In this document: in pieces, positions 8,768 to 17,076 of the stretch
Numbering within the stretch: position 1 is the first letter of the stretch
Layout: each line of letters starts with the position of its first letter
Assembly: GCA_030524545.1 (NCBI GenBank)
Contig: JAUNGM010000003.1
Location: 163,094 to 227,093, forward strand
Direction of reading: 5' to 3'
Length of the DNA: 64,000 bases
From: Eubacteriales bacterium
GTDB taxonomy: Bacteria; Bacillota; Clostridia; Lachnospirales; Lachnospiraceae
Made by a program: the position numbers and the translations under genes
Notes under the pieces: generated by a model
The model's database searches: none
Told to the model about the DNA's origin: nothing
What the model saw: the letters and a program-made list of their open reading frames with translations, nothing else

Positions 8768-8856
8768 GATTCCATGCGTCAAGTGTTCAGTGGATGGGGA
8801 GTTGCCGCAGAAACGAAAAGTTCGTCTTACGATATGGAGTCCGCACCCGTTGCAAC
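8768..8856 (+). promoter_or_regulatory. Candidate tetrahydrofolate riboswitch aptamer in the folE leader
   Basis: The leader resembles the THF (folT-type) riboswitch that controls folate genes in Firmicutes. Helix GATTCCAT (8768-8775) pairs with ATGGAGTC (8834-8841). Inside it are TGCGTCAAGTG, GGGGAGTTGCC and AACGAAAAG, close to family segments I remember (GCGUUAAGUG, GGGAUGUUGCC, AACGAA). GTTGC (8801-8805) can pair with GCAAC (8852-8856) as the long-range pseudoknot. A closing P1 helix is not clear. A covariance-model search with RF01831 would decide. Confidence 0.55.
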
Positions 8857-8869
8857 ACACAGATGACAG

Positions 8870-8940
8870 ACATCTCGATTGTGAAGGGATATAAGAATTA
8901 TTATTTATTCCAGATGCTCATTCACATCGGGATGTTTTTT
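8870..8940 (+). terminator. Leader terminator before folE (expression platform)
   Basis: Arm 8870-8885 pairs with 8921-8935 over about 15 bp with one bulge, followed by TTTTTT at 8935-8940. It lies between the candidate aptamer and folE, with no gene ending before it, as expected for transcription attenuation. A competing small hairpin (AGATG at 8861-8865 with CATCT at 8871-8875) overlaps the 5' arm and could act in the antiterminated state. Confidence 0.65.
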
Positions 8941-9033
8941 GCGTACCTGAATTTATTTCCATGCATTTCTCCGCATGACATGAATTCCGTTCGAAATGCC
9001 GCATCCCGAAATAATATTAAGGAGGTATGGGGC

Positions 9034-9591
9034 ATGATGGATCATGAAAAAATCAAACAGGGTGTCCGGCTGATGCTGGAGGGTATCGGAGAAGATATCG
9101 AACGGGAAGGCCTTTTGGAAACACCGGACCGGATTGCACGTATGTGCGAGCAGATTTACGGAGGGCTTTATGAAGACCCGGCCACTCATCTGAACAAACA
9201 ATTCCAGGCAACCAACAACAATATCGTAGTAGAAAAGGACATTATCTTTTATTCCGTCTGCGAGCATCATTTGCTTCCGTTCTACGGAAAGGCCCATGTG
9301 GCTTATATTCCGGACGGCAAAGTGGCAGGACTCAGCAAGCTGGCACGTACGGTGGAGGTATATGCCAGAAGGCCGCAGATTCAGGAAAATATGACCGCAC
9401 AGATCGCAGATGCACTGGAGAAATATCTGAATCCCAAAGGTGTCATGGTGATGATTGAGGCAGAACATATGTGCATGACCATGCGCGGGGTGCAGAAGCC
9501 CGGAAGTAAGACTGTGACAACCATTGTGCGGGGCGTGTTTGCGGATGATTATTCCCTGCAGCAGACATTTCTGCAGATGGTAAACCGCTGA
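9034..9591 (+). CDS. folE: GTP cyclohydrolase I
   Basis: Converts GTP to 7,8-dihydroneopterin triphosphate, the first step of folate synthesis. The 185 residues include the zinc and active-site motif [10 protein letters not shown] and the second zinc cysteine in [14 protein letters not shown], both as in type IA enzymes. ATG 9034 (or 9037) follows AAGGAGG at 9019-9025; a longer frame from 8794 lies in the leader. It is first of an operon with an HD hydrolase, folP and folB-folK and is probably controlled by the upstream leader. Confidence 0.96.
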   Translation: MMDHEKIKQGVRLMLEGIGEDIEREGLLETPDRIARMCEQIYGGLYEDPATHLNKQFQATNNNIVVEKDIIFYSVCEHHLLPFYGKAHVAYIPDGKVAGLSKLARTVEVYARRPQIQENMTAQIADALEKYLNPKGVMVMIEAEHMCMTMRGVQKPGSKTVTTIVRGVFADDYSLQQTFLQMVNR

Positions 9592-9630
9592 TCCTGCAGG
9601 AAATTGTAAAAAAGGAATAAGGTATGGTAT

Positions 9631-10161
9631 ATGGAAGCAATGGAGTATTCAAATGAGAATATGGAAATAAGAAATATGGAGCGTATCCGCCATATACAGA
9701 GGCATCCTTTGTTTCAGGAGCTTTGGAAGAAACTTCAGGATGCGGAAAAAGACCGGATTTTCTGCCGTCATACCATGGAGCATTTTCTGGACGTGGCAAG
9801 GCTGATGTATATTTACAGTCTGGAGGATGGTGAAAAGATCAGAAAAGATGTGATCTATGCTGCCGCCCTTCTTCATGATATCGGGAGGTATGAGCAGATT
9901 GTCAGCGGAACCCCTCATGATATTGCCAGTGCGGGGATTGCGGAAGGCATTATGAAAGACAGTGGTTTTACAGCGGATGAGATACATATTGTCCAAAATG
10001 CCATTTTAGGACATAGAAAGAAAGACAGTCTTACCAGTGAGGACAGGCTTACCGCATATCTTTATCGTGCGGACAAAAAGTCCAGGAACTGTTTTGCATG
10101 TCCGGCGGAGGCAGCGTGTGACTGGCCAAAAGAAAAAAAGAACCTGTGGATAGAATATTAA
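9631..10161 (+). CDS. HD-domain hydrolase of the folate operon
   Basis: A 176-residue HD-superfamily metal-dependent phosphohydrolase. Metal-site residues are visible: His51 in HTMEHF, His82-Asp83 in LLHDIGRYEQ, His96 in TPHDIAS and Asp148 in YRADKKSR. A small cysteine set (CFACPAEAAC) near residues 154-163 may bind a second metal. It sits between folE and folP, where the missing step would be removal of pyrophosphate or phosphate from dihydroneopterin triphosphate. That role is inference from position; it has not been shown here. Confidence 0.8.
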   Translation: MEAMEYSNENMEIRNMERIRHIQRHPLFQELWKKLQDAEKDRIFCRHTMEHFLDVARLMYIYSLEDGEKIRKDVIYAAALLHDIGRYEQIVSGTPHDIASAGIAEGIMKDSGFTADEIHIVQNAILGHRKKDSLTSEDRLTAYLYRADKKSRNCFACPAEAACDWPKEKKNLWIEY

Positions 10162-10194
10162 CATGTAAGTGGATGGAAATATAAGGAGAAAAGC

Positions 10195-11001
10195 ATGAAA
10201 ATCGGCGGAAAAGAATTTGATGTAAAGAATCGTACATATATTATGGGAATCCTCAACGTAACCCCGGATTCCTTTTCAGACGGAGGGAAATATAACCGGA
10301 TGGATACAGCACTTTGCCATGCGGAGGAAATGATCCGGGACGGTGCGGATCTTGTGGACATCGGCGGTGAATCCACCCGCCCGGGCCATACGGTGATCAC
10401 GGACGAAGAGGAAATCGCCCGTGTGGTACCGGTGATCGAAGCGGTAAAGAGCCGTTTTGACATTCCCGTGTCCATTGATACATATAAAGGAAAGGTTGCA
10501 GAGGCGGCTCTGAAAGCAGGCGCAGACCTGGTAAACGATATCTGGGGCTTTAAGCATGACCGCAGGGTGGCGGAACTGACCGCACAGTACGGCGCTGCCT
10601 GCTGTCTGATGCATAACCGCCATGAAGCTGTTTATGAGAATTTCCTGGAGGATATGGTTCAGGATATGGAAGAATGCGTGCGGATCGCAAGAGAAGCAGG
10701 GGTTGCAGATGACAAGATCATGCTGGATCCGGGTGTCGGATTCGGAAAAACTTATGAGATGAATCTGGAATCCATTCACCATGTGGATGTGCTGCACTCC
10801 TTAGGATTCCCTATTCTTTTGGGAACCTCCCGCAAGTCCGTCATCGGCCTGACTCTGGATCTTCCGGCAGACCAGCGTGTGGAAGGAACCCTTGCCACCA
10901 CTGTCATCGGTGTGATGAAGGGATGTGCCTTTGTGCGTGTGCATGACGTAAAAGAAAACAAACGCGTCATTCAGATGACGGAAGCTATTTTAGGGCGATA
11001 G
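10195..11001 (+). CDS. folP: Dihydropteroate synthase
   Basis: Joins 6-hydroxymethyl-7,8-dihydropterin pyrophosphate to p-aminobenzoate; target of sulfonamides. The 268-residue TIM barrel shows the two signatures GILNVTPDSFSDGG and DIGGESTRPGH, then DPGVGFGKT and GTSRKSVIG. ATG 10195 follows AAGGAGAAAAGC. It is third in the folate operon, nine bases before folB-folK. Confidence 0.96.
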   Translation: MKIGGKEFDVKNRTYIMGILNVTPDSFSDGGKYNRMDTALCHAEEMIRDGADLVDIGGESTRPGHTVITDEEEIARVVPVIEAVKSRFDIPVSIDTYKGKVAEAALKAGADLVNDIWGFKHDRRVAELTAQYGAACCLMHNRHEAVYENFLEDMVQDMEECVRIAREAGVADDKIMLDPGVGFGKTYEMNLESIHHVDVLHSLGFPILLGTSRKSVIGLTLDLPADQRVEGTLATTVIGVMKGCAFVRVHDVKENKRVIQMTEAILGR

Positions 11002-11009
11002 GAGACACA

Positions 11010-11819
11010 ATGGATAAGATCACGATACATCATCTTGAAATATTTGCTAATCACGGAGTTTATCCGGAGGAAAATGTCCTGGGGCAGAAATTTGTGATTT
11101 CAGCAGTTCTCCATACAAGTACCAGAAAAGCCGGGATTACGGACAATCTGGAATATTCCGTAAATTATGGGGAGGTCAGCCATTTCATTCAGGAGTTTGT
11201 CACCGGGCATACCTGGAAGCTGCTGGAAAGTGTTGCAGAGCAGCTCGCCCAGGCTCTGCTTCTGAAGTTTCCGCTGGTGAAGCAGGCAGATTTGGAAATC
11301 GAGAAGCCCTGGGCCCCCATCGGACTTCCTCTTGACACGGTTTCCGTAAAGATCAGCAGAGGATGGCATACGGCCTACATTGCCCTTGGTTCTAATATGG
11401 GTGATAAAAAAGGATACCTGGATATGGCAGTAAAACGATTGGATGAAAGAAAAGACTGCCAGGTGAAAAAGGTTTCCAATTATCTGGTGACAGCGCCGTA
11501 CGGCGGCGTGGAACAGGATGATTTTCTTAACGGAGCGCTGGAGCTTAAAACTCTGCTGGAACCGGAGGAACTTCTTACGGTTCTTCATGAAATTGAGCAG
11601 GAAGCGAACCGTGTAAGGGAAATCCACTGGGGGCCAAGGACACTGGATCTGGATATTCTTCTTTATGACGATCAGGTAATCGATACGCCGGAGCTTCACA
11701 TTCCCCATATAGAGATGCATTTAAGGGATTTTGTCCTTATTCCCATGGCACAGATTGCCCCGTGGAAGCGCCATCCCCTTACAGGAAAAACCATTGAGGA
11801 GATGCGGAAGAACGTATGA
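11010..11819 (+). CDS. folK: Dihydroneopterin aldolase / HPPK fusion
   Basis: A bifunctional 269-residue enzyme. Residues 1-120 are dihydroneopterin aldolase (FolB; HHLEIFANHGVYPEE, with a Lys in EIEKPWAP). Residues about 123-269 are 6-hydroxymethyl-dihydropterin pyrophosphokinase (FolK; YIALGSNMGDK, RTLDLDILLYDD, IPHIEMHLRDFVL). Together they make the pterin substrate for FolP. The fused form is common in Clostridia. Its TGA overlaps the azlC ATG. Confidence 0.95.
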   Translation: MDKITIHHLEIFANHGVYPEENVLGQKFVISAVLHTSTRKAGITDNLEYSVNYGEVSHFIQEFVTGHTWKLLESVAEQLAQALLLKFPLVKQADLEIEKPWAPIGLPLDTVSVKISRGWHTAYIALGSNMGDKKGYLDMAVKRLDERKDCQVKKVSNYLVTAPYGGVEQDDFLNGALELKTLLEPEELLTVLHEIEQEANRVREIHWGPRTLDLDILLYDDQVIDTPELHIPHIEMHLRDFVLIPMAQIAPWKRHPLTGKTIEEMRKNV

Positions 11820-12514
11820 ACAGACAAACTCTGAAATATTCATTTTTATCTACCCTGCCTGTGATGGCAGGGTACCTTGTGCTGGGAATCGGATTCGGTA
11901 TTCTGCTTCATGACAAAGGCTATTCTTTCTGGTGGGCAATTTTAATGAGTGTGAGTATTTATGCAGGTTCCATGCAGTATGTGGGCGTGGAATTGCTTGC
12001 CACCGGGGCGTCCCCTCTTTCTGCTGCACTGATGACATTGATGGTCAATGCCAGGCACCTTTTTTACGGGATTTCCATGGTGGAGAAATACCGGGATACC
12101 GGAAAGGCTAAGCCGTATCTGATTTTTTCTCTGACAGACGAAACGTATTCCCTGGTATGTGCCCCGTACCTGCCGGATGGAATTGTGAAAAAGGATTATT
12201 ATCTGCTGGTTTCTCTGCTGGATCAATGTTATTGGGTATTGGGAAGCTTTCTGGGAAGCCTCCTGGGAAGTGCCCTGCCATTTCCAACCGAAGGAATTGA
12301 TTTTGCGATGACAGCACTGTTTGTGGTAATTGTTGTGGATCAGTGGGAAAAGACAAAGCAGCATATCCCTGCCATTCTCGGAATGGCAGTCTCCGTTGTC
12401 TGCCTGTTGATCTTTGGAGTGTCCAATTTTTTGATTCCTGCAATGCTGGGAATCTCCGCAGGTTTATTTTTCGTAAAAGGGGTCATCGAAAAGGGGGAAG
12501 AAGACCATGATTGA
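11816..12514 (+). CDS. azlC: AzlC-family branched-chain amino acid exporter subunit
   Basis: A 232-residue inner-membrane protein of the AzlC family, the large subunit of a branched-chain amino acid exporter. It shows the motif GSMQYVGVELL and the MVNARHLFYGIS signature, with five to seven hydrophobic segments. It starts inside the folB-folK stop (ATGA), so it is translationally coupled to folate synthesis; the reason for this link is unknown. Confidence 0.9.
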   Translation: MNRQTLKYSFLSTLPVMAGYLVLGIGFGILLHDKGYSFWWAILMSVSIYAGSMQYVGVELLATGASPLSAALMTLMVNARHLFYGISMVEKYRDTGKAKPYLIFSLTDETYSLVCAPYLPDGIVKKDYYLLVSLLDQCYWVLGSFLGSLLGSALPFPTEGIDFAMTALFVVIVVDQWEKTKQHIPAILGMAVSVVCLLIFGVSNFLIPAMLGISAGLFFVKGVIEKGEEDHD

Positions 12515-12830
12515 TATTCCATATTCCTTACTGCTGATTGCGATTATGGCATTGGTGACACAATTGATCCGTTTTCTTCCGTTTGCGGTTTTTGCAAAGG
12601 GAACACCGGCTCCGATCCTGTACCTTGGGAAGGTTCTTCCGCCGGCCATTATGGCCATGCTGGTGGTATATTGTTTGAGAAATATAAGCTTTACCGGGGC
12701 ATCTCACGGAATCCCGGAGGTATGTGCCGTTGTTTTGGTGATTGTATTGCATAAATGGAGACACAGTACCCTTCTTTCGATTGTAGGCGGAACCGCATGC
12801 TATATGCTGCTGGTACAGGTATTTGGCTAA
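12507..12830 (+). CDS. azlD: AzlD-family transport subunit
   Basis: A 107-residue protein with three to four hydrophobic helices and the AzlD pattern TQLIRFLPFAVFAKG and YLGKVLPPAIMAMLVVYCL. It overlaps azlC by eight bases; the two work as a pair. Last gene of the folate transcript. Confidence 0.9.
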   Translation: MIDIPYSLLLIAIMALVTQLIRFLPFAVFAKGTPAPILYLGKVLPPAIMAMLVVYCLRNISFTGASHGIPEVCAVVLVIVLHKWRHSTLLSIVGGTACYMLLVQVFG

Positions 12831-12950
12831 AATACCCTGCAGGTGCCGGGAAATGTCATAGAAACAGGAAAGAGGGTAATATAATACTAATATCCCTGTA
12901 AAATTATGGAAATGATATTTCAGTGAACGAAAGGGGAGTTGTGAAAGGGC

Positions 12951-14027
12951 ATGGGAACGAAAGAGAGGAAAAGAGCGTTTTTTCTGATACTGATCGCAGC
13001 GGCAGGGCTGATATTTCCTGGCGGAACTCCTTATGTGGAAGCAGGCAGCAGGAAACAGGCTTCTGTCCTGGAGAACACTGCATCAGTAAAGAATCAAAAG
13101 GAATCAGAAGCAAAGGGAAAGAAAAAATCAAGAGATAAAAAGCTTACGGCAGAAGGAACAGCATCAGAATCAATGGAAGCGGCAGAAACATCAGGCAAAG
13201 GGCTGACAGAGAAGCATGCACAGGAGACAGGCGCAAATACGATTATCTCAAAAATAGTAAAAGAGCCGACAAAAATCCCGGCGGAAAAGACGATAAAGGA
13301 GCCGACAAAAATCCCGGCGGAAAAGACGATAAAGGAGCCGGCAAAAGTCCCGGCGGAAAAGACAACAAAAGAGCCGGCCGGAAAAGAGTCGGATGCAGCA
13401 GCGGAACTTCCTGAAGCCTGGCAGATCGAGCAGTTCCCCATCATCCTGCAGAATCCGGAACTTCCCACTGGCTGTGAGATTACGGCTTTGGCGATGGTTC
13501 TGGACTATTATGGATTTGAGGTGGACAAGACTACACTCGCGGAGAAATACCTGCCAAAAACAACCGAAGATCTCTATCAGGGAGAGGATGGACGGTTATA
13601 CGGGCCGGATTTAAATAAGTATTTTGTGGGAGATCCCTTTGATCACGGTTTAATATGCGGAACCGAGGCAATCGTGACTGCGGCTGATACTTATTTGCAG
13701 GAAGTTGACAGTAAGTTCAGAGGAAAGGATCTGACAGGAACTGCTCCTGAAGAGCTGTATCAGCTGATCTCGCAGAATATGCCTGCTGTAGTATGGGTAA
13801 CGATTTATATGGAAGACAGGTGGGAGCCTGAGGAAGGCTGGTACACGGAAGAGGGAGAATATGTGGACTGGAGCACCAATGACCATGGTGCTGTCCTGGT
13901 AGGCTATACGGAAAAAACGGTTTCCATTGCTGATCCTATCAGCGGTTTAGTGGAATACCCAAGAGAGCAATTCGAGTTAGTTTATGCCTCCCGGGGATGT
14001 AAAAGCGTGATCCTTCAGAAGCAGTGA
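12951..14027 (+). CDS. Secreted C39-like cysteine peptidase with EPxKxPAEK repeats
   Basis: A 358-residue exported protein. Residues 1-32 form a signal peptide. Residues 33-140 are a Lys/Glu/Ala-rich spacer with a 12-residue repeat. From about residue 160 it is a Peptidase_C39_2 papain-like domain: Cys in LPTGCEITALAMVLDYYG, His in TNDHGAVLVGY, and Asp in IADPIS. Such domains process or degrade peptides or cross-bridges at the wall; the substrate is unknown. It is alone between the azl genes and the ZIP gene. Confidence 0.82.
   Translation: MGTKERKRAFFLILIAAAGLIFPGGTPYVEAGSRKQASVLENTASVKNQKESEAKGKKKSRDKKLTAEGTASESMEAAETSGKGLTEKHAQETGANTIISKIVKEPTKIPAEKTIKEPTKIPAEKTIKEPAKVPAEKTTKEPAGKESDAAAELPEAWQIEQFPIILQNPELPTGCEITALAMVLDYYGFEVDKTTLAEKYLPKTTEDLYQGEDGRLYGPDLNKYFVGDPFDHGLICGTEAIVTAADTYLQEVDSKFRGKDLTGTAPEELYQLISQNMPAVVWVTIYMEDRWEPEEGWYTEEGEYVDWSTNDHGAVLVGYTEKTVSIADPISGLVEYPREQFELVYASRGCKSVILQKQ
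13262..13375 (+). repeat. 36-bp tandem repeat in the C39-like gene
   Basis: About three copies of a 36-base unit encoding EPTKIPAEKTIK (last copy EPAKVPAEKTTK). The first two copies are almost identical, which implies recent duplication and likely length variation between strains. Confidence 0.85.
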
Positions 14028-14048
14028 GAAAGAGGTATCTAAAACAAG

Positions 14049-14077
14049 TTGCAATTAACCAACTTTTGCGGTATGCT
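14049..14077 (+). promoter_or_regulatory. Probable promoter of the ZIP gene
   Basis: TTGCAA at 14049-14054 and TATGCT at 14072-14077 with a 17-base spacer, about 70 bases before the start codon. Confidence 0.5.
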
Positions 14078-14145
14078 TGAGATGTTTTAAAGCATAGAAA
14101 ACATGGAAATACTATCAGATAACAGAGAAGGAAGGAGACAGGCTT

Positions 14146-14928
14146 ATGTCAGGAGAAGTGATGCAAGGTGTTTTGATTCCGTTTTGGGGGACAACATTGG
14201 GAGCTGCCTGCGTGCTGTTTATGCGGGACAAGCTGAATATGAGCATACAGAGGGCATTGTCCGGGTTTGCCGCCGGAGTTATGGTGGCAGCATCGATCTG
14301 GAGCCTGCTGATACCGGCAATGGATCAGTCCGCATCCATGGGACGGATGGCTTTTATCCCGGCTGTTGCGGGATTCTGGCTGGGAATCCTGTTTTTGCTG
14401 TTCTTGGACTGTGTGATTCCGCATCTTCATCAGGGGAGTGAAGAGCCGGAAGGGCTGAAATCGACTTTGAAAAAGACTACCATGCTGGTGCTGGCGGTAA
14501 CGCTTCATAACATCCCGGAGGGAATGGCTGTCGGCGTGGTGTTTGCCGGATGGGCAGCCGGAAATGGAACGATTACGAAGGCCAGTGCACTGGCACTGGC
14601 TCTTGGAATCGCGATTCAGAATTTTCCGGAGGGTGCTATCATCTCCATGCCGCTTCAGGCAGAAGGAGTGAAAAAGCACCGGGCGTTTTTATATGGGATG
14701 CTGTCCGGTATTGTAGAGCCGATAGCAGCCCTGCTTACGATACTGGCCTCCGGGTTTGTAATTCCGGTTTTGCCGTATCTTTTAAGTTTTGCTGCAGGAG
14801 CTATGGTCTATGTGGTTGTGGAAGAGCTGATCCCGGAGATGTCCGCGGGCCATCATTCTAATATCGGCACCCTGTTTTTTGCCCTTGGCTTTACGGTGAT
14901 GATGACGCTTGACGTGGCTCTTGGCTGA
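14146..14928 (+). CDS. ZIP-family metal transporter
   Basis: A 260-residue divalent-metal importer of the ZIP family (GufA/ZupT-like), probably for zinc. The two conserved metal-site helices are visible as LHNIPEGMAVG and IQNFPEGAIIS, with a later EE in VVVEELIPEMS. About eight membrane segments. ATG 14146 follows GAAGGAGACAGGC. It ends against the minus-strand ferredoxin gene with a shared hairpin. Confidence 0.92.
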   Translation: MSGEVMQGVLIPFWGTTLGAACVLFMRDKLNMSIQRALSGFAAGVMVAASIWSLLIPAMDQSASMGRMAFIPAVAGFWLGILFLLFLDCVIPHLHQGSEEPEGLKSTLKKTTMLVLAVTLHNIPEGMAVGVVFAGWAAGNGTITKASALALALGIAIQNFPEGAIISMPLQAEGVKKHRAFLYGMLSGIVEPIAALLTILASGFVIPVLPYLLSFAAGAMVYVVVEELIPEMSAGHHSNIGTLFFALGFTVMMTLDVALG

Positions 14929-14934
14929 TCATGG

Positions 14935-14958
14935 AAAAACGCCGTCACGGATGTTTTT
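14935..14958. terminator. Bidirectional terminator between ZIP and ferredoxin genes
   Basis: AAAAAC and GTTTTT flank a short CCG-TCA-CGG stem, giving a T-tail on both strands. It overlaps the last codon of the minus-strand gene. The stem is short, so confidence is moderate. Confidence 0.45.
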
Positions 14959-15655
14959 AAGGCAGGATCTTTCCGTCAACGGAAATAACGGCTGCCTGCC
15001 ATGGAATCATCTTTCCGCTTGCCTGCAGTGCTTTTTTTACAGCCTGTTCCAGGCCGCTGCAGCACGGAACTTCCATACGTACAATGGTAACGCTTTTGAT
15101 ATCGTTTTCCCGGATAATGGATGCTAATTTTTCTGCATAATCCACGCTGTCAAGTTTGGGACATCCTATCAGGGTCACATGGTTTTTGATAAAACGTTCA
15201 TGGAAATTTCCATATGCGTATGCCGTGCAGTCCGCAGCGATCAGAAGATTGGCTCCGTCAAAATATGGCGCATGGACAGGTACCAGCCTGATCTGCACAG
15301 GCCATTGTGAAAGCATGCTTTCCATCATAGTTTCAGGGGATCTGCTTTCTGCTTCGCCGGCGCGGCAGATCTGTTTTGCATTTGTGCCGGGACAGCCGCA
15401 GGGTAAGGATCCGGCTTTTTTCTTCTGGGCGGCTTTTACAGCCGCTTCATCATAGGCTGCAGCCTCCCGTTCCACAAAGGAAATGGCTCCTGTCGGGCAG
15501 GAGGGCAGACAGTCCCCCAGGCCATCGCAGTAGTCGTCACGGAGCAGTCGGGCCTTATTGTTGACCATGCCGATGGCTCCTTCGTGGCAGGCCGCTGCAC
15601 ATGCACCGCAGCCGTTGCATTTTTCTTCATCTATCTGTATGATTTTTCTGATCAT
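14957..15655 (-). CDS. 4Fe-4S ferredoxin-domain protein
   Basis: A 232-residue cytoplasmic protein. Residues 8-60 hold a two-cluster ferredoxin fold: CNGCGACAAAC, HEGAIG, then CDGLGDCLPSC and PTGAISF. A linker has CGCPG. The C-terminal part (from ~125) carries conserved CPKLD and VPCCSGLEQA motifs. The layout is that of the ferredoxin-like proteins often found beside an anaerobic Crp/Fnr regulator and hybrid-cluster protein; hcp itself is not here. AAGGAGG lies just before the start. It diverges from the Crp/Fnr gene. Confidence 0.85.
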   Translation of the reverse strand: MIRKIIQIDEEKCNGCGACAAACHEGAIGMVNNKARLLRDDYCDGLGDCLPSCPTGAISFVEREAAAYDEAAVKAAQKKKAGSLPCGCPGTNAKQICRAGEAESRSPETMMESMLSQWPVQIRLVPVHAPYFDGANLLIAADCTAYAYGNFHERFIKNHVTLIGCPKLDSVDYAEKLASIIRENDIKSVTIVRMEVPCCSGLEQAVKKALQASGKMIPWQAAVISVDGKILP

Positions 15656-15712
15656 TTGTGAAATCCTCCTTGATTTTATGGTGTAAGTATACTATCATAA
15701 TCCGCATAAATC

Positions 15713-15726
15713 TGTTGGAAATACAA
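15713..15726. promoter_or_regulatory. Possible operator in the ferredoxin/Crp divergent region
   Basis: GTTG-N6-CAAC, a short dyad 15 bases before the regulator start. A regulator gene in this divergent layout often controls both directions. The dyad is short and could be chance. Confidence 0.25.
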
Positions 15727-15740
15727 CGAAGGTGACGATT

Positions 15741-16403
15741 ATGAAAAAATATTTGCCTTTATTAAAGGAAACATCCCTGTTTTATGGTATTACGGAACAG
15801 GAGATGGAATCCATGCTGCATTGCCTGTCCGCTGCCAGGAGCAGCTATCAGAAAGGACAATCTGTTTTCCGCAGGGGAGATTATATTACGAGTGCAGCCC
15901 TGCTTTTGGAGGGCTGCATCCATATTCAGAAAGAGGATTACTGGGGAAATCTCAGCATCCTTCGTGAAATCGCGGAAGGGGAAGTATTTGGAGAGGTCTA
16001 TGCCTGCCTTGGAAAGGAAAAGATGCAAAACAATGCTGTGGCAGTGAAAGACAGCATGGTACTTTTTCTGGATATCAGCAAAGTTCTGGCTGTCTGTTCC
16101 TCTGCATGTCCGTTTCATCAGCGTCTGATCCGGAATCTGTTATCTGTCATGGCATTAAAAAACAGGGCGCTTACTCAGAAACTGGAACACATGTCCCAGA
16201 GGACAACCAGGGAGAAACTGCGGTCTTATTTGTCAGAACAGTCGCTGAAGGCCGGATCCCCTTCTTTTTCTATCCCTTTTAACCGCCAGCAGCTTGCGGA
16301 CTATCTCTCGGTTGACCGGAGCGCCATGTCCAATGAACTGTGTAAAATGCGGGACGAAGGGATCCTGGCATTTGACAGAAACCATTTTGAATTAAAATCA
16401 TAG
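15741..16403 (+). CDS. Crp/Fnr-family transcription regulator
   Basis: A 220-residue regulator. Residues 15-130 form the cyclic-nucleotide-binding-like sensor domain (FRRGDYITSAALLLEG, EGEVFGEVYAC). The C-terminal helix-turn-helix is NRQQLADYLSVDRSAMSNEL. There is no Fnr-type N-terminal cysteine cluster, so the signal may be haem, nitric oxide or redox (inference). ATG 15741 follows GAAGGTG; GTG 15732 is possible. It probably controls the divergent ferredoxin gene. Confidence 0.88.
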   Translation: MKKYLPLLKETSLFYGITEQEMESMLHCLSAARSSYQKGQSVFRRGDYITSAALLLEGCIHIQKEDYWGNLSILREIAEGEVFGEVYACLGKEKMQNNAVAVKDSMVLFLDISKVLAVCSSACPFHQRLIRNLLSVMALKNRALTQKLEHMSQRTTREKLRSYLSEQSLKAGSPSFSIPFNRQQLADYLSVDRSAMSNELCKMRDEGILAFDRNHFELKS

Positions 16404-16447
16404 GCAGATTCCATACTTTCGGGCCTGTGGCAATTGTTTTCCTGATA

Positions 16448-16456
16448 TGCTATAAT
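16448..16456 (+). promoter_or_regulatory. Extended -10 promoter of mnmM
   Basis: TGCTATAAT, an extended -10 with only a weak -35 (TGGCAA, 16428-16433). Confidence 0.5.
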
Positions 16457-16489
16457 AGGAATACTTGATTCCTGACGGGAGGTAAGAAC

Positions 16490-17053
16490 ATGAAACAGTC
16501 ACAAATTACGTACTGGTGCCATGAGATCATCCGTTCTCAGGCGCCAAAAGGCGGTTTTTATATTGATGCGACCATGGGAAAGGGCAATGATACGCGGATG
16601 TTATGCGAATTATCCGGGGAAGAAGGACAGGTGCTGGCCTTTGATATTCAGGAAAAAGCGCTGCAGGCAACGGAAGAATTGCTGCGAAACAGCGGATTTT
16701 CAAAGCGGGCCCGGCTGATCCTGGATGGTCATGAACATATGGATCATTATGCAGAAGCAGGGACGGCTGACGTGATCTGCTTTAATTTTGGCTATCTTCC
16801 AGGGGGAGATCACCGCATTGCAACTGCTGCGGACACAAGCCTGACAGCGATTTCCAAAGGCCTGAAGATCCTGAAAAGCGGCGGGATGATGAGCCTCTGC
16901 ATTTACAGCGGCGGTGATACGGGATTTGAAGAAAAAGAACGGATATTAAACTATCTCAAGGAACTTCCGGCAAGGGAGTACACGGTAATTGCCAATGAAT
17001 ACTATAACCGCAGGAACAATCCGCCCATGCCGGTATTTATATTCAAAAACTGA
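16490..17053 (+). CDS. mnmM: tRNA (mnm5s2U34)-type methyltransferase, YtqB/MnmM family
   Basis: A 187-residue class I SAM-dependent methyltransferase. The SAM motif is DATMGKGNDTRML; other family features are FNFGYLPGGDH and the C-terminal YNRRNNPPMPVFIF. Members of this family (B. subtilis YtqB, renamed MnmM) methylate aminomethyl-uridine at tRNA position 34. It is followed 23 bases later by a TetR gene. Confidence 0.85.
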   Translation: MKQSQITYWCHEIIRSQAPKGGFYIDATMGKGNDTRMLCELSGEEGQVLAFDIQEKALQATEELLRNSGFSKRARLILDGHEHMDHYAEAGTADVICFNFGYLPGGDHRIATAADTSLTAISKGLKILKSGGMMSLCIYSGGDTGFEEKERILNYLKELPAREYTVIANEYYNRRNNPPMPVFIFKN

Positions 17054-17076
17054 TTGCACAGAAGGGAGAAGACGCT

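Noticed and set aside
8794-9033. 80 extra N-terminal residues of GTP cyclohydrolase
   Set aside because: The stretch holds the riboswitch-like leader and terminator; family homology and AAGGAGG place the start at 9034.
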